Program-made: the position numbers and the translations under genes
Shown here: piece after piece, positions 43,255 through 55,932 of the stretch
Layout of the letters: every line of letters starts with the position of its first letter
Position numbering within the stretch: the stretch's first letter is position 1
The notes under the pieces: model-generated
What the model was told of the DNA's origin: nothing
Seen by the model: only the letters and a program-made list of their open reading frames with translations
Database searches by the model: none
Assembly: GCF_024679095.1 (NCBI RefSeq)
Contig: NW_026111673.1
Location: forward strand, 87,501 to 151,500
Source: Eriocheir sinensis
Taxonomy: Eukaryota > Arthropoda > Malacostraca > Decapoda > Varunidae
Direction of reading: 5' to 3'
Length of the DNA: 64,000 bases

Positions 43255-43600
43255 CAGATTGCATCAGGTCCCATAGCTTTCCTTCCATCTAAAGTTTCCA
43301 TCAGCCTCAACAGTTCCCCTTTCTCAACCTTTATATAATTTAGCTTCTCTTCATTACAATTTTCGAACCCCCTGTCAAAATCGTACTCTTTCGTAAATAC
43401 TTTGATTTTTTTTTTATTTAATATTTCTGCAATTTCTTCGTCCTTCTCGTATAATACTTTTTTTTTTCTTTTAGTTTTTCTACTCCTTCATTTCCTTATA
43501 GCTTCCCATTTATGAATTTATAAAGCATTTTTGGTTCTTCCTTACAACTAGAAACTATCCTTTTTTTAAATTAGCTTCCTCTTCTCTCCTTATTTTCACA
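43255..43600 (-). pseudogene. LINE linker/RT-start fragment, CR1-like
   Basis: The minus strand, with frameshifts, reads EPKMLYKFINGKL, then an EIAEILN-like piece and EKGELLRLMETLDGRKAMGPD. This is the segment between endonuclease and RT plus the first RT block (KA-GPDGI) of the decapod CR1-type family represented at 55.9 kb. It is heavily decayed. Confidence 0.6.
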
Positions 43601-43606
43601 TATACA

Positions 43607-44710
<1,104 letters not shown>

Positions 44711-44722
44711 TCTCCCCCCTGA
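44711..44722 (-). other. E1 polypurine tract
   Basis: The minus strand reads caggggggaga directly before the 3' LTR. It is the expected primer site for plus-strand DNA synthesis and marks the RNase H end as the true end of pol. Confidence 0.7.
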
Positions 44723-44781
44723 AGACGACGCCACTGAGGAGGAGTGGAGTCATAGGGAGTTGACTTGGTGAAGACGAACCT

Positions 44782-46330
44782 TTAGACACGGGAGAGTGAG
44801 TCTGCGATGATGTTGTCGGTGCCTTTGATGTGGATGATGGTCAGGTTGTAAGACTGTAAGAGGAGGGACCATCGAAGAAGGCGTTGATTGGTAAACTTGC
44901 TTCGATTAAGGAAGGACAGAGGATTGTGGTCAGTATAGACTTGTAGGGGTTCTTGGGTTGGTTGGAGATAGCATTGGAACTTCCGTATAGCTGAGACGAT
45001 CGCCAGGAGTTCTGTCTCGATGGTGTTGTACCGTTTTTGGTGGACGTTGAACTTGCTGGAGTGATACGCCACGGGGTGGAGAATGCCCTCCACCTCTTGC
45101 AGAAGTACAGCTCCCAAGGTAATGTCGCTGGCATCTGTTTGTAGGGAAAAGGGTTTTGTGAAATCGGGAGCGATGAGTACGGCACCCTGGGCCAGGAATT
45201 TCTTCAGTTGATTGAAGGCGGTTTGGCAGTCGTCCGTCCAGTGGTAAGTCACAGCCCCACTCGTGAGCCGTGTGAAAGGGACGGTAGCGGCCGCGAAGTT
45301 GGGACAGAACCTCCGGTAGTAACCTGCCATGCCCAGAAAACGCCGAAGAGCCTTCCGAGTAGTAGGGGCAGGGTACTCCAGGATGACGGAGACGTTGGCC
45401 TTTTTGGGTCGTACACAGCCTTGCCCCACTTCATGTCCCAGGTACGTCACCGTCGCTTTGTTGAATATGGTCTTGGCCAGATTGACGGTGAGATGTGCTC
45501 CCTGCAGTCTCGTTAGCACTTCCCTGAGTTGAATGAGGTGCTGCTCCCAATGCCATGTAAATATCAGAATATCGTTGAAGTAAATAGAAACACCCGACAA
45601 ATCATTGAATAAATTATCCATAGCCCTTTGGAAGGTAGAGGGGGCATTCCTTATCCCAAAATGCATGACTGTATATTGGAAAAGCCCAAAGGGTGTGATG
45701 AAGGCTGATATTTGTTGGGCATTCTCCGTTAGTTGTATTTGATAATAACCCTTTAGTAAGTCTATCTTGGAGATATAATTAGCCTGTCCAACCTTGTCTA
45801 TGAGATCATCTATTCGTGGCAGGGGGTAGGCGTCCGGGATCGTCACAGCGTTCACTCTGCGGTAGTCAGTGCAAAGGCGATGTTGTCCATTCTCCTTGGG
45901 GACGAGAAGACACGGTGACGCCCACGGGGATTGGCTTGGGATGGCCAACCCCTGCTGAAGTAGATAATCCACCTCCTGCCTCATCTGGTCACGCTTCTGA
46001 GGGTGTAGTCGGTATGGCGGGTGACGAAGAGGAGAGGTTTCTGGGAGGAGCTTTACATCATGGGAGGTTAGGTTGCACAGTTTAGGATGATCGCCGAAGA
46101 CATCAGGGAATTGGTGGAGGATGGTAGTTAAGTCTTCTGCTTGAGTGGGAGATAAGTGTGCTAGATTCTCCCCTAGGTGACTAAGTATGAAGGAGTTTTT
46201 AATACCTTCTGTGCCAGTGATATGGGTGGTGACATCTCCAATTACAGACACATTAATAGTACATATAGCTTTCTCCTTTGTGTCAGGTGCAAGGTTAGGT
46301 CTAGTCTTGTACAATTTTAATAAGTTAATG
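44782..46330 (-). CDS. E1 Pol: reverse transcriptase and RNase H
   Basis: About 515 codons, ending TAA just before the polypurine tract. The frame opens with HINLLKLYKTRP, typical of the end of a Gypsy integrase, so integrase and RT were once one frame and a small indel at about 46330 now separates them. RT blocks: LRHPPYRLHPQKRDQMRQEV, SPWASPCLLVPKENG, KIDLLKGYYQIQL, YTVMHFGIRNAPSTFQRAM, then YFNDILIF, where the first Asp of YxDD is Asn. A Gypsy-type LGMAGYYRRFCPNFA connection follows. RNase H shows LQTDASDITLGAVLL, ETELLAIVSAI and VYTDHNPLSFL, with Asp, Glu and Asp retained. It copies element RNA into DNA in family members, but this copy is probably inactive. Confidence 0.85.
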
Positions 46331-47372
46331 TGATCAATTGAGTGCTCTTACGGCGGTCATGAGTATTTATGATGTAGTTATTGTCACTGACCTTCTTATT
46401 GATGGTATATGGACCATGGTATTTAGCCTGTAAGGGTGAACCAGAGACTGGGATGAAAGCTAAGACTTGGTCACCCTCATTAAATGTTCTTACTTTAGCT
46501 TTAATGTCAAAATGCTCTTTCATTACCCCTTGAGATAGTTTGAGATTGCTGCGGGCGAAAGAGCGAACCTTGTCAAAGGTATTCTTAAGTTTCTCAATAT
46601 ACTTAGTGACTGTGACAAACTTACAAGTAGTGTCACTGAGCAACTGGTCTTTGATAAAGTACTTTAAGTGGTCCTCTCACCTTATGACCAAATAGTAGCT
46701 CAAGGGGGGAAACACCAAGGGACTCGTTGGGTGTCTCTCGTATGGCGAATAGGACGAAAGGTAAAGCCTCGTCCCATTCCTGCTCCTCATCATGACAAAA
46801 CTTGCGGAGAAGAGCCTTAAGGGTCTGGTGACATCTCTCCAAAGCACCTTGTGATTGGGGATGGTAGGCTGTAGATAGAGTCTGCTTAATTCCAAGTTCT
46901 GCTAGGACTGCTGCAAAGAGATCGCTCGTGAAATTAGTGCCTCGGTCACTTTGAATTTCCCTAGGTATGCCAAAGGTAGTGAACAATTGGGTGAGTTTAG
47001 TTACAATTGTTTTGGCGGTGATGTTTCTTAGGAGAAAAGCTTCAGGATATCGGGTAGTTGGACACATAACAGTGAGGATGTATTGGTTTCCTTTCGGGTT
47101 TTGGGCAATGGGCCAACAATGTCTATAATTATCTTGTGGAAAGGTTCCTCAGGCACTTGGATGGTTTGGAGAGGGTACTGAGGAATGCTTTGGTTTGGTT
47201 TCCCCATAACCTGACAAGTGTGACAAGAATTAATCATTGCTGTAACATCCTTTCTTAGACCGGGCCAGTAAAAATCATTAAGTAATTTGTCACAAGTCTT
47301 TCTTATTCCTAGATGTCCTGCAAATTTACCATGAGCGATCTTCATGACTGGCTCTCTTAAGTTGATTGGCAA
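46317..47372 (-). pseudogene. E1 Pol: integrase, two frameshifts
   Basis: Three overlapping frames (47372-47028, 47067-46633, 46643-46317) together cover an integrase. The zinc-binding HHCC is visible as HGKFAGH and CHTCQ. The core has IIIDIVGPLP (first Asp), QSDRGTNF (second Asp) and GALERCHQTLK (Glu). The C-terminal part has FNEGDQVLAFIPVSGSPLQAKYHGPY, a typical Gypsy tail. Breaks are near 47075 and 46640. It lies upstream of RT, opposite to ordinary Gypsy elements. Confidence 0.85.
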
Positions 47373-48205
47373 TACAATTTGGTAAATTTCTGCCCAAGTG
47401 GCATAGTCTGGAAGTTTAGGTGGTTTAAATAGCCTATAAGTACTTTGTCATGGTAATAGAAAGAAGGGGAATGTGTGATCTGATCGTTAGGAATGACTTG
47501 GGCATGGAAACGAGACAGGGTGACATCTTCTCGTTGAGCTTCAGCGAGTAATTGTTCAAAAAATACTTTGCCAAGGTTTACGTTAGATGTATGGGGAGTG
47601 GTAGTTGGCAAGGGCTGAAGCGGCATCGGAGCAGTTGCTCTAGTCTGTGCACGGGTAACGGCACAACTAGGGAAGAGGTGTGGCTGCTCCTTTTCCATGT
47701 CAGCTGTGGGATTATAAGTTAGTGGTGGGTTATTGGTGATAAGGGGTGGAATGACTAACTCACCAGCCAGATCATTAGCTAACAGGAAGTTAGCGTGAGG
47801 AATGGGCAAGGACTTGTCATCACTGACAGCAACGGTCACTGTTCCCCTGACAAGCGGACAATTAAGGTGCACCTTAGCCAGAGGTACGGGGAATGTCTGG
47901 TGAAAATCCTTAAGAAATACCTTCTCCCCAGTGTACTTCCGTTCTACTCCTGGAAGTGCAGATATCAAGAGGATTGACTGGGCAGAGGCAGTATCCCGCA
48001 TAATCTGAATAGAGCGCTCCTCAGAGTCAGTGTTGAGGGAGACAGTGCCTTGTGACCTGAAGGGTTTAAAAGGATCATCAACAGGGAGTGAATCTGAGGT
48101 ATTCAGTGAAGCAATAGGTCTAGAAAATGTATCTACTTTAGCCGCTTTACATCTAGGGTCAGGACAGTTCTTTATGAGGTGGTCAGTTTTCTTACAAAAA
48201 GAGCA
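47357..48205 (-). pseudogene. E1 Gag end (CCHC knuckle) and protease region
   Basis: Next to the LINE insertion the minus strand reads CSFCKKTDHLIKNC, a CCHC zinc knuckle, at about 48160-48205. About 50 codons later comes RDTASAQSIL (near 47990), which fits the retropepsin active site with Ala in place of the usual Gly/Ser. The frame runs on without a stop to 47357, through a Pro-rich linker into the integrase zinc-binding frame. Confidence 0.7.
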
Positions 48206-48208
48206 GGA

Positions 48209-49842
48209 TTTTTTTTTTTTTTTTTTTACAGCAAAGGAGACAGTTCAAGGGCACACAAAAAGCAAACATTAATGAAAAAAAAAGCCCGCTACTCACTGCT
48301 CCTAAAAAGAATCCAAAGAGGTGGCCGAAAGATAGGTCAGTTTTGGGAGGAGAGGTGTCCTGATACCCTCCTCTTGAAAGAGTTTAAGTCGTAGGCAGGA
48401 GGAAATACAGATGAAGGAAGATTGTTCCAGAGTTTACCAGCGTGAGGGATGAAAGAGTGAAGATGCTGGTTAACTCTTGCATAAGGGGTTTGGACAGTAT
48501 AGGGATGAGCATGAGTAGAAAGTCGAGTGCAGCGGGGCCGCGGGAGGGGGGGAGGCATGCAGTTAGCAAGTTCAGAAGAGCAGTCAGCGTGGAAATATCG
48601 ATAGAAGATAGAAAGAGAGGCAACATTGCGGCGGAATTTAAGAGGTAGAAGACTATCAGTATGAGGAGGAGAGCTGATGAGACGAAGAGCCTTAGCCTCC
48701 ACTCTGTCCAGAAGAGCTGTGTGAGTGGAGCCCCCCCACACATGAGATGCATACTCCATACGAGGGCGGACAAGGCCCCTGTATATGGACAGCAACTGTG
48801 CAGGCGAGAAGAACTGGCGGAGACGGTACAAAACGCCCAGCCTCGAGGAAGCTGATTTAGTAAGAGATGAGATATGAAGTTTCCAGTTGAGATTTTGAGT
48901 TAAGGATAGACCGAGAATGTTTAGTGTTGAGGAAGGTGATAGCTGGGTGTTGTCAAAGAATAGGGGATAGTTGTTTGGAAGATTGTGTCGAGTGGATAGG
49001 TGGAGAAACTGTGTTTTTGAGGCGTTGAAGGACACCAGGTTCTTCTTGCCCCAATCGGAAATAATAGTAAGGTCTGAGGTTAGGCGTTCTGCAGTCTCCA
49101 GCCTTGAGTCGTTAAGTTCCTGAAGGGTGGGTCTTCTATTAAAAGAAGTTGAATAATGCAGAGTGGAATCATCGGCGTAGGAATGGATAGGACAGTTCGT
49201 TTTGGAAAGAAGATCATCAATGAACAACAGAAAAAGAGTGAGAGATAGGACAGAACCCTGTGGGACACCACTGTTAATAGATTTAGGAGAAGAACAGTGA
49301 CCGTCTACCACGGCAGAAATAGAACGGTCAGAAAGGAAACTGGAGATAAAGGTACAGAGAGAAGGATAGAAACCGTAGGAGGTAGTTTTGAGAGCAAAGA
49401 TTTGTGCCAGACCCTATCAAAAGCTTTTGATATGTCCAATAGCAAAAGTTTCACCGAAACGGCTAAGAGAGGATGACCAAGAGTCAGTTAAGAAGGCTAG
49501 GAGATCACCAGTAGAACGCCCCTTGCGGAACCCATACTGGCGATCAGATAGAAGGTCAGAAGTGGAAAGGTGCTTTTGAATTTTCCGGTTAAGGATTGAT
49601 TCAAAAGCTTTAGATAGACAAGAAAGTAAAGCAATAGGACGGTAGTTTGAGGGATTGAAGCGGTCACCCTTCTTAGGTACAGGCTGTATGAAGGCATACT
49701 TCCAGCAAGAAGGAAAGGTAGATGTTGACAGGCAGAGGCGAAAGAGTTTGACCAGGCAGGGTGACAGCACGGAGGCACAGTTTTTAAGGACAATAGGAGG
49801 CACTCCATCAGGTCCATAAGCCTTCTGAGGATTGAGGCCAGA
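48209..49842 (-). mobile_element. LINE family C copy inserted in E1
   Basis: A poly-T run (48209-48227) is the poly-A tail of a minus-strand insertion. The element then reads as in the 32.2-33.8 kb copy. Its C-terminal frame (49311-48337, 324 codons) is intact, with SYADD near 49155-49170. The preceding frame 49803-49417 contains PKKGDRFNPSNYRPIALL and YGFRKGRSTGDLLAFL. It is 5'-truncated at [11 protein letters not shown]. At the junctions E1 resumes without a detectable target duplication. Confidence 0.9.
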
Positions 49843-50900
49843 GTGATAGTGGACTTAGAATCAGTACCTACAGGTCTACCATCTTTCTGAATACTTGCAC
49901 CTGACTTAACAACAGGCTGAGTTTTCTTCTCTCCCGAGAATGTAGGGCGATGTACTAAGGAAAACACATCTGCTATTTGTGCAGCTTTGAGTAGGGCTGT
50001 CTCATCCTTGTCTGTGATGTGCAACATGATTGAGTATGGGATCTTACGTTTGAATTCCTCCAGCGCTACGAGGTTTACCAGATCATCGAAAGTGGTAACT
50101 GACGCAGACTTGAGCCATTTCTTAAGAGCCCTGAGTTTTTCTGAGGCGAACTCTAAGTAGGTTTGACCGGCAGGTTTGTTCAGGTTGCGGAAGTTTTGTC
50201 GGTATCTTTCTGTGGTTACTGCATAGACTGTAAGTATGGCATTTTTTACTACCTCATAGTCGGTGTTATCTTGTACTCTATCTAGCACGCTTAGAGCCTT
50301 CCCAGTGAGCTTTGGCTTGACGAGCCATGTCCAATCCTCTTTAGGTAACTGAAAATGGGTGGCAGAGGATTCGAACTCTCTAAAGAATGCTTCAGGATCG
50401 TAATCTGAGAACTGAGGTAAAAGAGGCAGAAACTTAGTTACTTGTATCTTATTTGGTGTTTGAGAGGCGTGACCCTGATTCTGAAGTAGAAGTTGAAGCA
50501 TTTGTAATTGATGTTCACGGTCTTTTTCCTCTCTTTCACGTTCGCGTTCACGTTCTTTTGCTTTTTCCTCTCTTTCACGTTCGTGTCCCTCTCTTTCATA
50601 CTCTAATTTCATTTGTAATGCCTACATTTTAACTTTCTCAATTTCCAAGAGAAGCATGGGGTCTGAAGGACCTTTTGAAGCGGTTGTTTCGGACTGAGGG
50701 CTAGCTCCCTGTTCCTTTCCGAGATGAGTTAGAATGAGAGTCATTAACTGATGTTTCCTGGTCTCGTGAGTGAACTGGATGCCAAAATTTGTGGCGATGT
50801 ATTTGAACTGGTCTTTAGTAACTTTCGCAACTTTAAGTTCCTCAGCAGATGGATTACCGACAAACTCTTCCGCATTGAACTGAGTATCCATGGTGGTTGT
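49843..50900 (-). CDS. E1 Gag, SCAN-like capsid region, interrupted
   Basis: One frame starts at ATG near 50891 (MDTQFNAEEF) and carries to 50622, with a second frame from 50612 to the LINE junction, so one stop or frame change lies near 50620. An Arg/Glu-rich helix (about 50610-50510) is followed by LLPQFSDYDPEAFFREFES, WLVKPKLTGKALSVL, YRQNFRNLNKPAGQTYLEF and LVNLVALEEFKRKIP. This series of helices resembles the SCAN domain, which is thought to derive from Gmr1-type Gag. It would assemble the particle shell. The C-terminal zinc knuckle is on the other side of the LINE insertion. Confidence 0.7.
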
Positions 50901-50974
50901 CACCGCAGTTATTTGCACGTCAATATGAAAAATAAGAACCCACAGTAGGGTTAGAGAGATGCACTGAGCGCAAG

Positions 50975-51582
50975 TCTTTCCGGATTTCAAGGACCTCTTT
51001 CAGCTTTGTACCGACGCTTCGGCTAGTGGACTAGGAGCCGCTCTGATGCAAACAGATAAGTCCGGCAAAAAGCATGTGATAGCGTTCGCCAGTCGAGTAC
51101 TAACAGCTCCGGAAAAGAACTATTCTGTTACCCACCTAGAGGCTCTCGCCATTGTGTGGGCTCTGAAGCATTTTCGTGACACAGTGATGGGGTACATAAT
51201 TGTGGTGTATACGGACCACGCGGCCATAACTGATCTTTTCAAGGGAAAAAACCTACACGGTCGTCTGACAAGATGGTTCTTAACGATCCAAGCATACAAT
51301 CCGGAGATAAAATATATCACCGGGAAAACAAATGTGGTCGCAGATGCCTTATCTCGGAATATTCCGATAGGCGCGATTACCACCCCAGAGGTCATCCACA
51401 ACTTCACTTCACCTGAGCTACACATTGCTCAGCGAGACCACCCTGTGTGGAAGAGGTTAATTTACGCCCTCGAGTCGGGAGACGAGTCAAACCTTCCTGA
51501 ATTGCCAGTTTCCTTTTCACAATTCTTCCTATCAGAGGACAGCCTCCTTTTAGGTCATGGCCAACCAAACCGGTACCTATAG
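50975..51582 (+). pseudogene. E2 Pol: RNase H, start missing
   Basis: Frame open from the junction: FPDFKDLFQLCTDASASGLG, VTHLEALAIVWALKHF and VYTDHAAITDLF give the Asp-Glu-Asp of a Gypsy RNase H, then the TGKTNVVADALSR end. It continues into the linker before integrase and stops at 51580-51582. Confidence 0.8.
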
Positions 51583-52606
51583 AACAACTGGTCATCCCAG
51601 ACAAATACGTTCCCGTGACGCTTAAGCTGGTCCATAACACACCCATTGCGGGTCACCCAGGAAGAGACAAGACGCTATCTGTCACCAGACGAAAATTCTA
51701 CTAGCCCACATTACGGGTTGATGTAGAAAAACATGTCGCACATTGCGTCGTTTGTGCTAAGCACTAGGGGTCCGTCAAAGGGCCTGTTGCAATACCCAGT
51801 ACCAGAGGCACCATGGGATGTTGTTAATATAGACTTATTACAGCTCCCCCAGAGCCAACATGGTTCGCGCTACTTATTGGTGTGCGTCGACCAGTTCTCT
51901 AGGTTTCTAGTTCTAGCGCCTCTCAAGGACAAGACAGCCACACGCGTGGCCCATGCCCTCGTGACTCACGTGTTGTGTCCACATTCGTCTCCTCAAATTC
52001 TTTTGAGTGACAATGGCACCGAGTTTAGGAACTCAGTATTGAGCGAAATATGCGTTCAGTTTAACATTACGCAATCCTTCATCACAGCTTACCACCCAGC
52101 TGCTAATGGGTTGGCGGAGAGGGCTAATAGGAAAATCTTACAGGTTCTCAGGCCTATCGTGAACGATCTCCACGATAACTGGGAGGACTGGCTATCGCAT
52201 ATAACCGCTTCCATAAATACGTCGGTAAACGACTCTACGGAGAAGTCTCTCTACTACATCTTATATGGGGCGGAGAAACGTATTCCGTACGACCTCCTAA
52301 CAATCCCACAACAACCTCTCTACAACATTGATAAATACGCACAACAGCAGGCATATGTTTTCCAAGATACACTCAGAAGTTAGGTGTACGTTAAAAGCTA
52401 CGAAGGTTGAAATGATGTCAAAACAACACAAACAGGATGTCCCGGTGAAATTAAAAGAGGGTGACACAGTCATGATTAAGCAAGCGGAAAGGAGTTCGAA
52501 ACTGGGGGCTAAATTTGTGGGTCCTTACCGAGTTGTTCGGAATGTCAGGGAAAATCGGTTCGAGGTTCTCGAGTCGAATAGTGGAGTCAGTCTAAAAGTT
52601 CAGTGA
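51583..52606 (+). pseudogene. E2 Pol: integrase, broken
   Basis: The zinc-binding part (51620-51770) is split by stops. The core frame 51733-52383 has VNIDLLQLPQ (Asp), LLSDNGTEF (Asp) and NGLAERANRKIL (Glu), so all three acidic residues persist. The end (KLGAKFVGPYRVV) is in another frame from 52328 to 52606, showing a frameshift near 52375. Confidence 0.8.
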
Positions 52607-52751
52607 TCGTCTGAAAGTACTTCCCTCACCTTTGGACCTTGATATTGGTAATTCCCCCTCAGAGTCAAATGTTCAACAAGATAATCCCAACACCCATAGC
52701 TATAACTTGAGACCACGAGTTTAAATACTTCATTCCCATCACTTTCAGATC

Positions 52752-54400
52752 ATGATGTTGCGTTTTCTGATCATCTTGTTGTCCCTCGGCTCCCTGCTTG
52801 CAACAACGCCCATCCACCTGAAGCCTGGTGCCCTCACGACACACATAGGAGAGGTCTTCCTCATAGAAGATGTGCTCCTCGTAAAATATCCATATACTTC
52901 CTTGACCAACACATCTGACACAATCAGGATAGTCTCAGAAAAAACTACTCGGCATGGCAGACGCCATACGGGGTACCATGACTAGGGAATCAAAGGCACC
53001 TTCTAGTACCAACTCTCTGACTCTTTTTCAACTACTGGAGGATAGGATTCTGTTCTTACGGGGAAAGGTTAATGAGGTAGACATGGATTATAGTTTTCAC
53101 TCAGTTCACTCTCGGGTAAAGAGGGGGTTGCTCAACATCGTTGGGTCCGCCTCAAAGTTCCTTTTCGGTACGGCTACCGACGAGGACGTACGCGATTTGC
53201 GGGACCACTACGCTCATGTACTTTCCTTTGGTGCCCGAAATCGCAGGGTGATTAACGCCAATTGTAGAAAACTTGCGCGGTTGCGTACTAACATTGAGGA
53301 ACTGCTAGAGCAGACAAATAAGATGGTAGAGGTTATCAACATAGTTGTCAAACAGATCGACCAGGTGAATCAGTTTCTCCTCCTAGATCAGGCCTTGCAT
53401 GTATTGGAAAACGTCATTAACTCTGTCGCAACGGCAAATCAGCAGGTTATTAGCAACATGGTTGATGCAGCGCACGGTAGAGTCACACCTGCCTTGTTCC
53501 CTCTTCACGATTTGAGAACGACTGTCCATATCGGGTATCAAAATTATAGCTTAACACCTTTATTCACCCCAGACATGAGTCAATATTTTTACCCCTTGAT
53601 TGAGTCCAGCCTCACCCCCGATGCCATAATCATTCATGTTTCATTTCAGACGGCGGACTTGTTTTAGGCACACGAAATTGTCCCGTTCCCTTTTTCAGCT
53701 AAGGACAGTGTGTTAGCCCTGGACACGTCCCCGTCTCTTGTTCTAATCGCGAAGGATTTCGCTCTGTATTCAACGGGTAGCTACTCATTCTTGCAATATT
53801 GCAAGGAGACGGTCTTCGGGCGATTCTATTGCTCTGCGTCTCTCTTTGCCTTCCTACCAGTTCGGGGAGGGGTATGCGAGATCGCCCTCACCCGCGTGAA
53901 CGCGTCTGACGCTCTTTCCCTGTGCCCTTACAAGCAACTAACACCAACGCCTGTTTTCCATAAAAACTTTCAGGGTCTGCATTATTTTTATTTCCCTCAG
54001 TCATTCTATGTAACGGTCATCTGCCCGGAGGGTACCACTTATCAACGGGTTACTGGTCACTATGCCATAGCGGAAGCATGATATATCCGCTCCACTAACA
54101 TAACAGCGTACCCGTCCCGGATCCGTCTGGTTTTCACGGCCAATATATCCCATCGAGTGTTTCCTCTACGGTCTCTCGATAACATTCACTTCTCCAGCAT
54201 CTCTTATGTGACTAATTCCCTTAATTCATTGTCTTTCGCAAACAAAACAGAGTTTGCGGAAACCCTGGAGGAAACGCTGCCTGACTATTTGCATCTCCCC
54301 TACCTGTATCCGGGATTTTTTTGTACCAATGTTTCTGATGTTCGTCAGTCTCGTCGTCATGTGCTACCTTATTAGGAGAAACTCTGTCCTGCACGATTAT
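52752..54400 (+). pseudogene. E2 envelope gene, baculovirus-F-like, in several broken pieces
   Basis: The gene follows an acceptor-like ctttcag at 52744-52750, consistent with expression from a spliced message. The first piece (52752-52985) begins with a hydrophobic signal-peptide-like leader. The second (52954-53667, another frame) has a basic R-x-K-R cleavage-type site at 53113-53124, followed by a Gly/Ala/Phe-rich segment and a long heptad-like helix, the layout of F-type fusion proteins of baculoviruses and errantiviruses. A stop at 53665-53667 separates the third piece (to 54081), and a further stop and frame change precede the C-terminal part, with a hydrophobic membrane anchor at about 54315-54375. 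At least four breaks are present, so no functional protein is made. Classified by layout, not by search. Confidence 0.75.
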
Positions 54401-54544
54401 TTGGTTGTGCAGACACGGCGACTGGATGCAGGGAGGCCACTGGCAAGGCAGTTTTTCCTTTTCTCCGACAATTCAGGGGACAGAAACCTGGCTGCTCCTA
54501 AACTTAACATTGTACTGTGTTTCACTACTGTATTTTTTTTAGGA

Positions 54545-55212
54545 GCTAGATGAACGTTTCATTGTCTGTAACTATGCCAGTTGATAGCTTCTAATACATG
54601 TGTCCTTATATTTATCTTTTGAGAGATTTCTTATGTTTCATGTCACACACGTTGTGGTTTACCTCTCACTATTAAACTATATCTCCACATATGTTCTTAC
54701 TTAGCCAGTGTTTTAATGTAATTGTATCAAAGGCAGTCTGCTTGACAAACTCCCACTATGTATGTTCATGGTAACTAGACTGCTATTTCGATTTTTATAT
54801 ATCGCGAGGTCGCGATCACTGGTAGGTGACCGAGCAGTGTTATAGTAGGATATCAATGTATTATTATTATTATTTAATATCACCACGAATTAGGCATACA
54901 ATTGTCAATGGAAAAACCCACGACAGATAGATCACGCCACCTTATAGGAATGTCGTCCGTCAGTGTTTACCGTCTCAGTTTTGTATACTTCGAATTTCGA
55001 TGGTGCGCAGAGGTCACCTTGACGTACGTGACCAATTGTAACAATTATTTTCCAACCTGTAACCCGTCACTCCTTCACGAGAGTCCGACTGACACACAAC
55101 GACAGTCACTCTCGCTCCGACGCTCGTGTACATAGTCTACGAATATATTCACCTTAAGGAAGCTGAAGTCTTAATCAACGCCCTTTAAACGCCCCCCGAC
55201 AAGCCCTTTACA
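54545..55212 (+). repeat. E2 3' LTR-like region
   Basis: Non-coding sequence after env ending in ttaca. It is shared with 57775-58450, including tatatcgcgaggtcgcgatc and a short ATT run. The start is not defined because no 5' LTR is present. Confidence 0.6.
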
Positions 55213-55254
55213 AGATAACAATCGTTTAGCAACAAAAGCACTAACAGTAGATTA

Positions 55255-55279
55255 TAATCCCGGACAGGCCCCCCAAAAA
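55255..55279 (-). other. E1 primer-binding-site-like leader
   Basis: Directly after the 5' LTR the minus strand reads ttggggggcctgtccgggat. It closely resembles the tRNA-Pro-type PBS of gammaretroviruses, with small differences. It places the element start and orientation. Confidence 0.6.
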
Positions 55280-55932
55280 TGTTACGAGCACTCAGTAGGT
55301 TGTCTAGGGAAATTTTGTTTAGTTACCGAACACTCGAACATTTAAAAGGTGATGGAAAGAGTGAATTAGCTTAACCTTAATTTAATTTAACATAATTAAC
55401 AAAACAGAAGTATATCATGAAATCCACCACCTGTGGCAAGTGAAAAGAAGTGATCTTGCCGTACGGATAATGCTTAATGCAATATTTAATGGCAATACTC
55501 TAAGACAAGACAATAGTAAACCCTAATAAATGAATTCTAACCCAGAACCACATGAACACAAGAAGATAGCACAAAACACGAAATACATAGCACAATAACA
55601 AATACACGAGATTCACCACCAGAAATGAGTCAGAGCATCACTGGTCACAAGAGTGTCGCACAATATGCTTACAGACGAGGGAAGATGGACACCACTGCTA
55701 TAAATCCGTATTCCTCGGGAGGGAAGAGGCACCTCAGCTACCTGGAAGACGACTGCTTGGGGTGGCGCGGCGAGGTATGCACGTCACCTCGCAAAAGCAA
55801 GCCGGCGAGATCTCGAATCAGTGCCGGGTGTTTTCCCAAGCTGAGAGGATAAGAAGTAACCAGCAGTGGGAGTGTTTGGGACAACAAGTAATAGCCCAGT
55901 AATACGTAGGGGAGAGTGCGAGGCTTGTGATA
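55280..55932 (-). repeat. E1 5' LTR (653 bp)
   Basis: Pairs with 44025-44710. Apart from the 33-base gap, the two differ by scattered point changes, so the insertion is not brand new. Confidence 0.85.

Larger units (their letters stand above)
50968..55212 (+). mobile_element. E2: env-bearing Gypsy (errantivirus-like) element, 5'-truncated, nested in E1
   Basis: Orientation is opposite to E1. The element starts abruptly inside pol (connection/RNase H), then has integrase, env and a 3' LTR-like end finishing at ...ctttaca (55212), after which the E1 leader resumes. The 5' LTR, gag, protease and most of RT are absent. Its last 1,030 bases (54183-55212) recur at 57416-58450. RNase H-integrase-env order is the ordinary Gypsy arrangement, so E1 and E2 are different lineages. 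Multiple frameshifts and stops make it a remnant. Confidence 0.8.

Noticed and set aside
48209..49842. Target-site duplication around the LINE C copy in E1
   Set aside because: Flanks aaaagagcagga and gtgatagtgg do not match; no duplication can be claimed.
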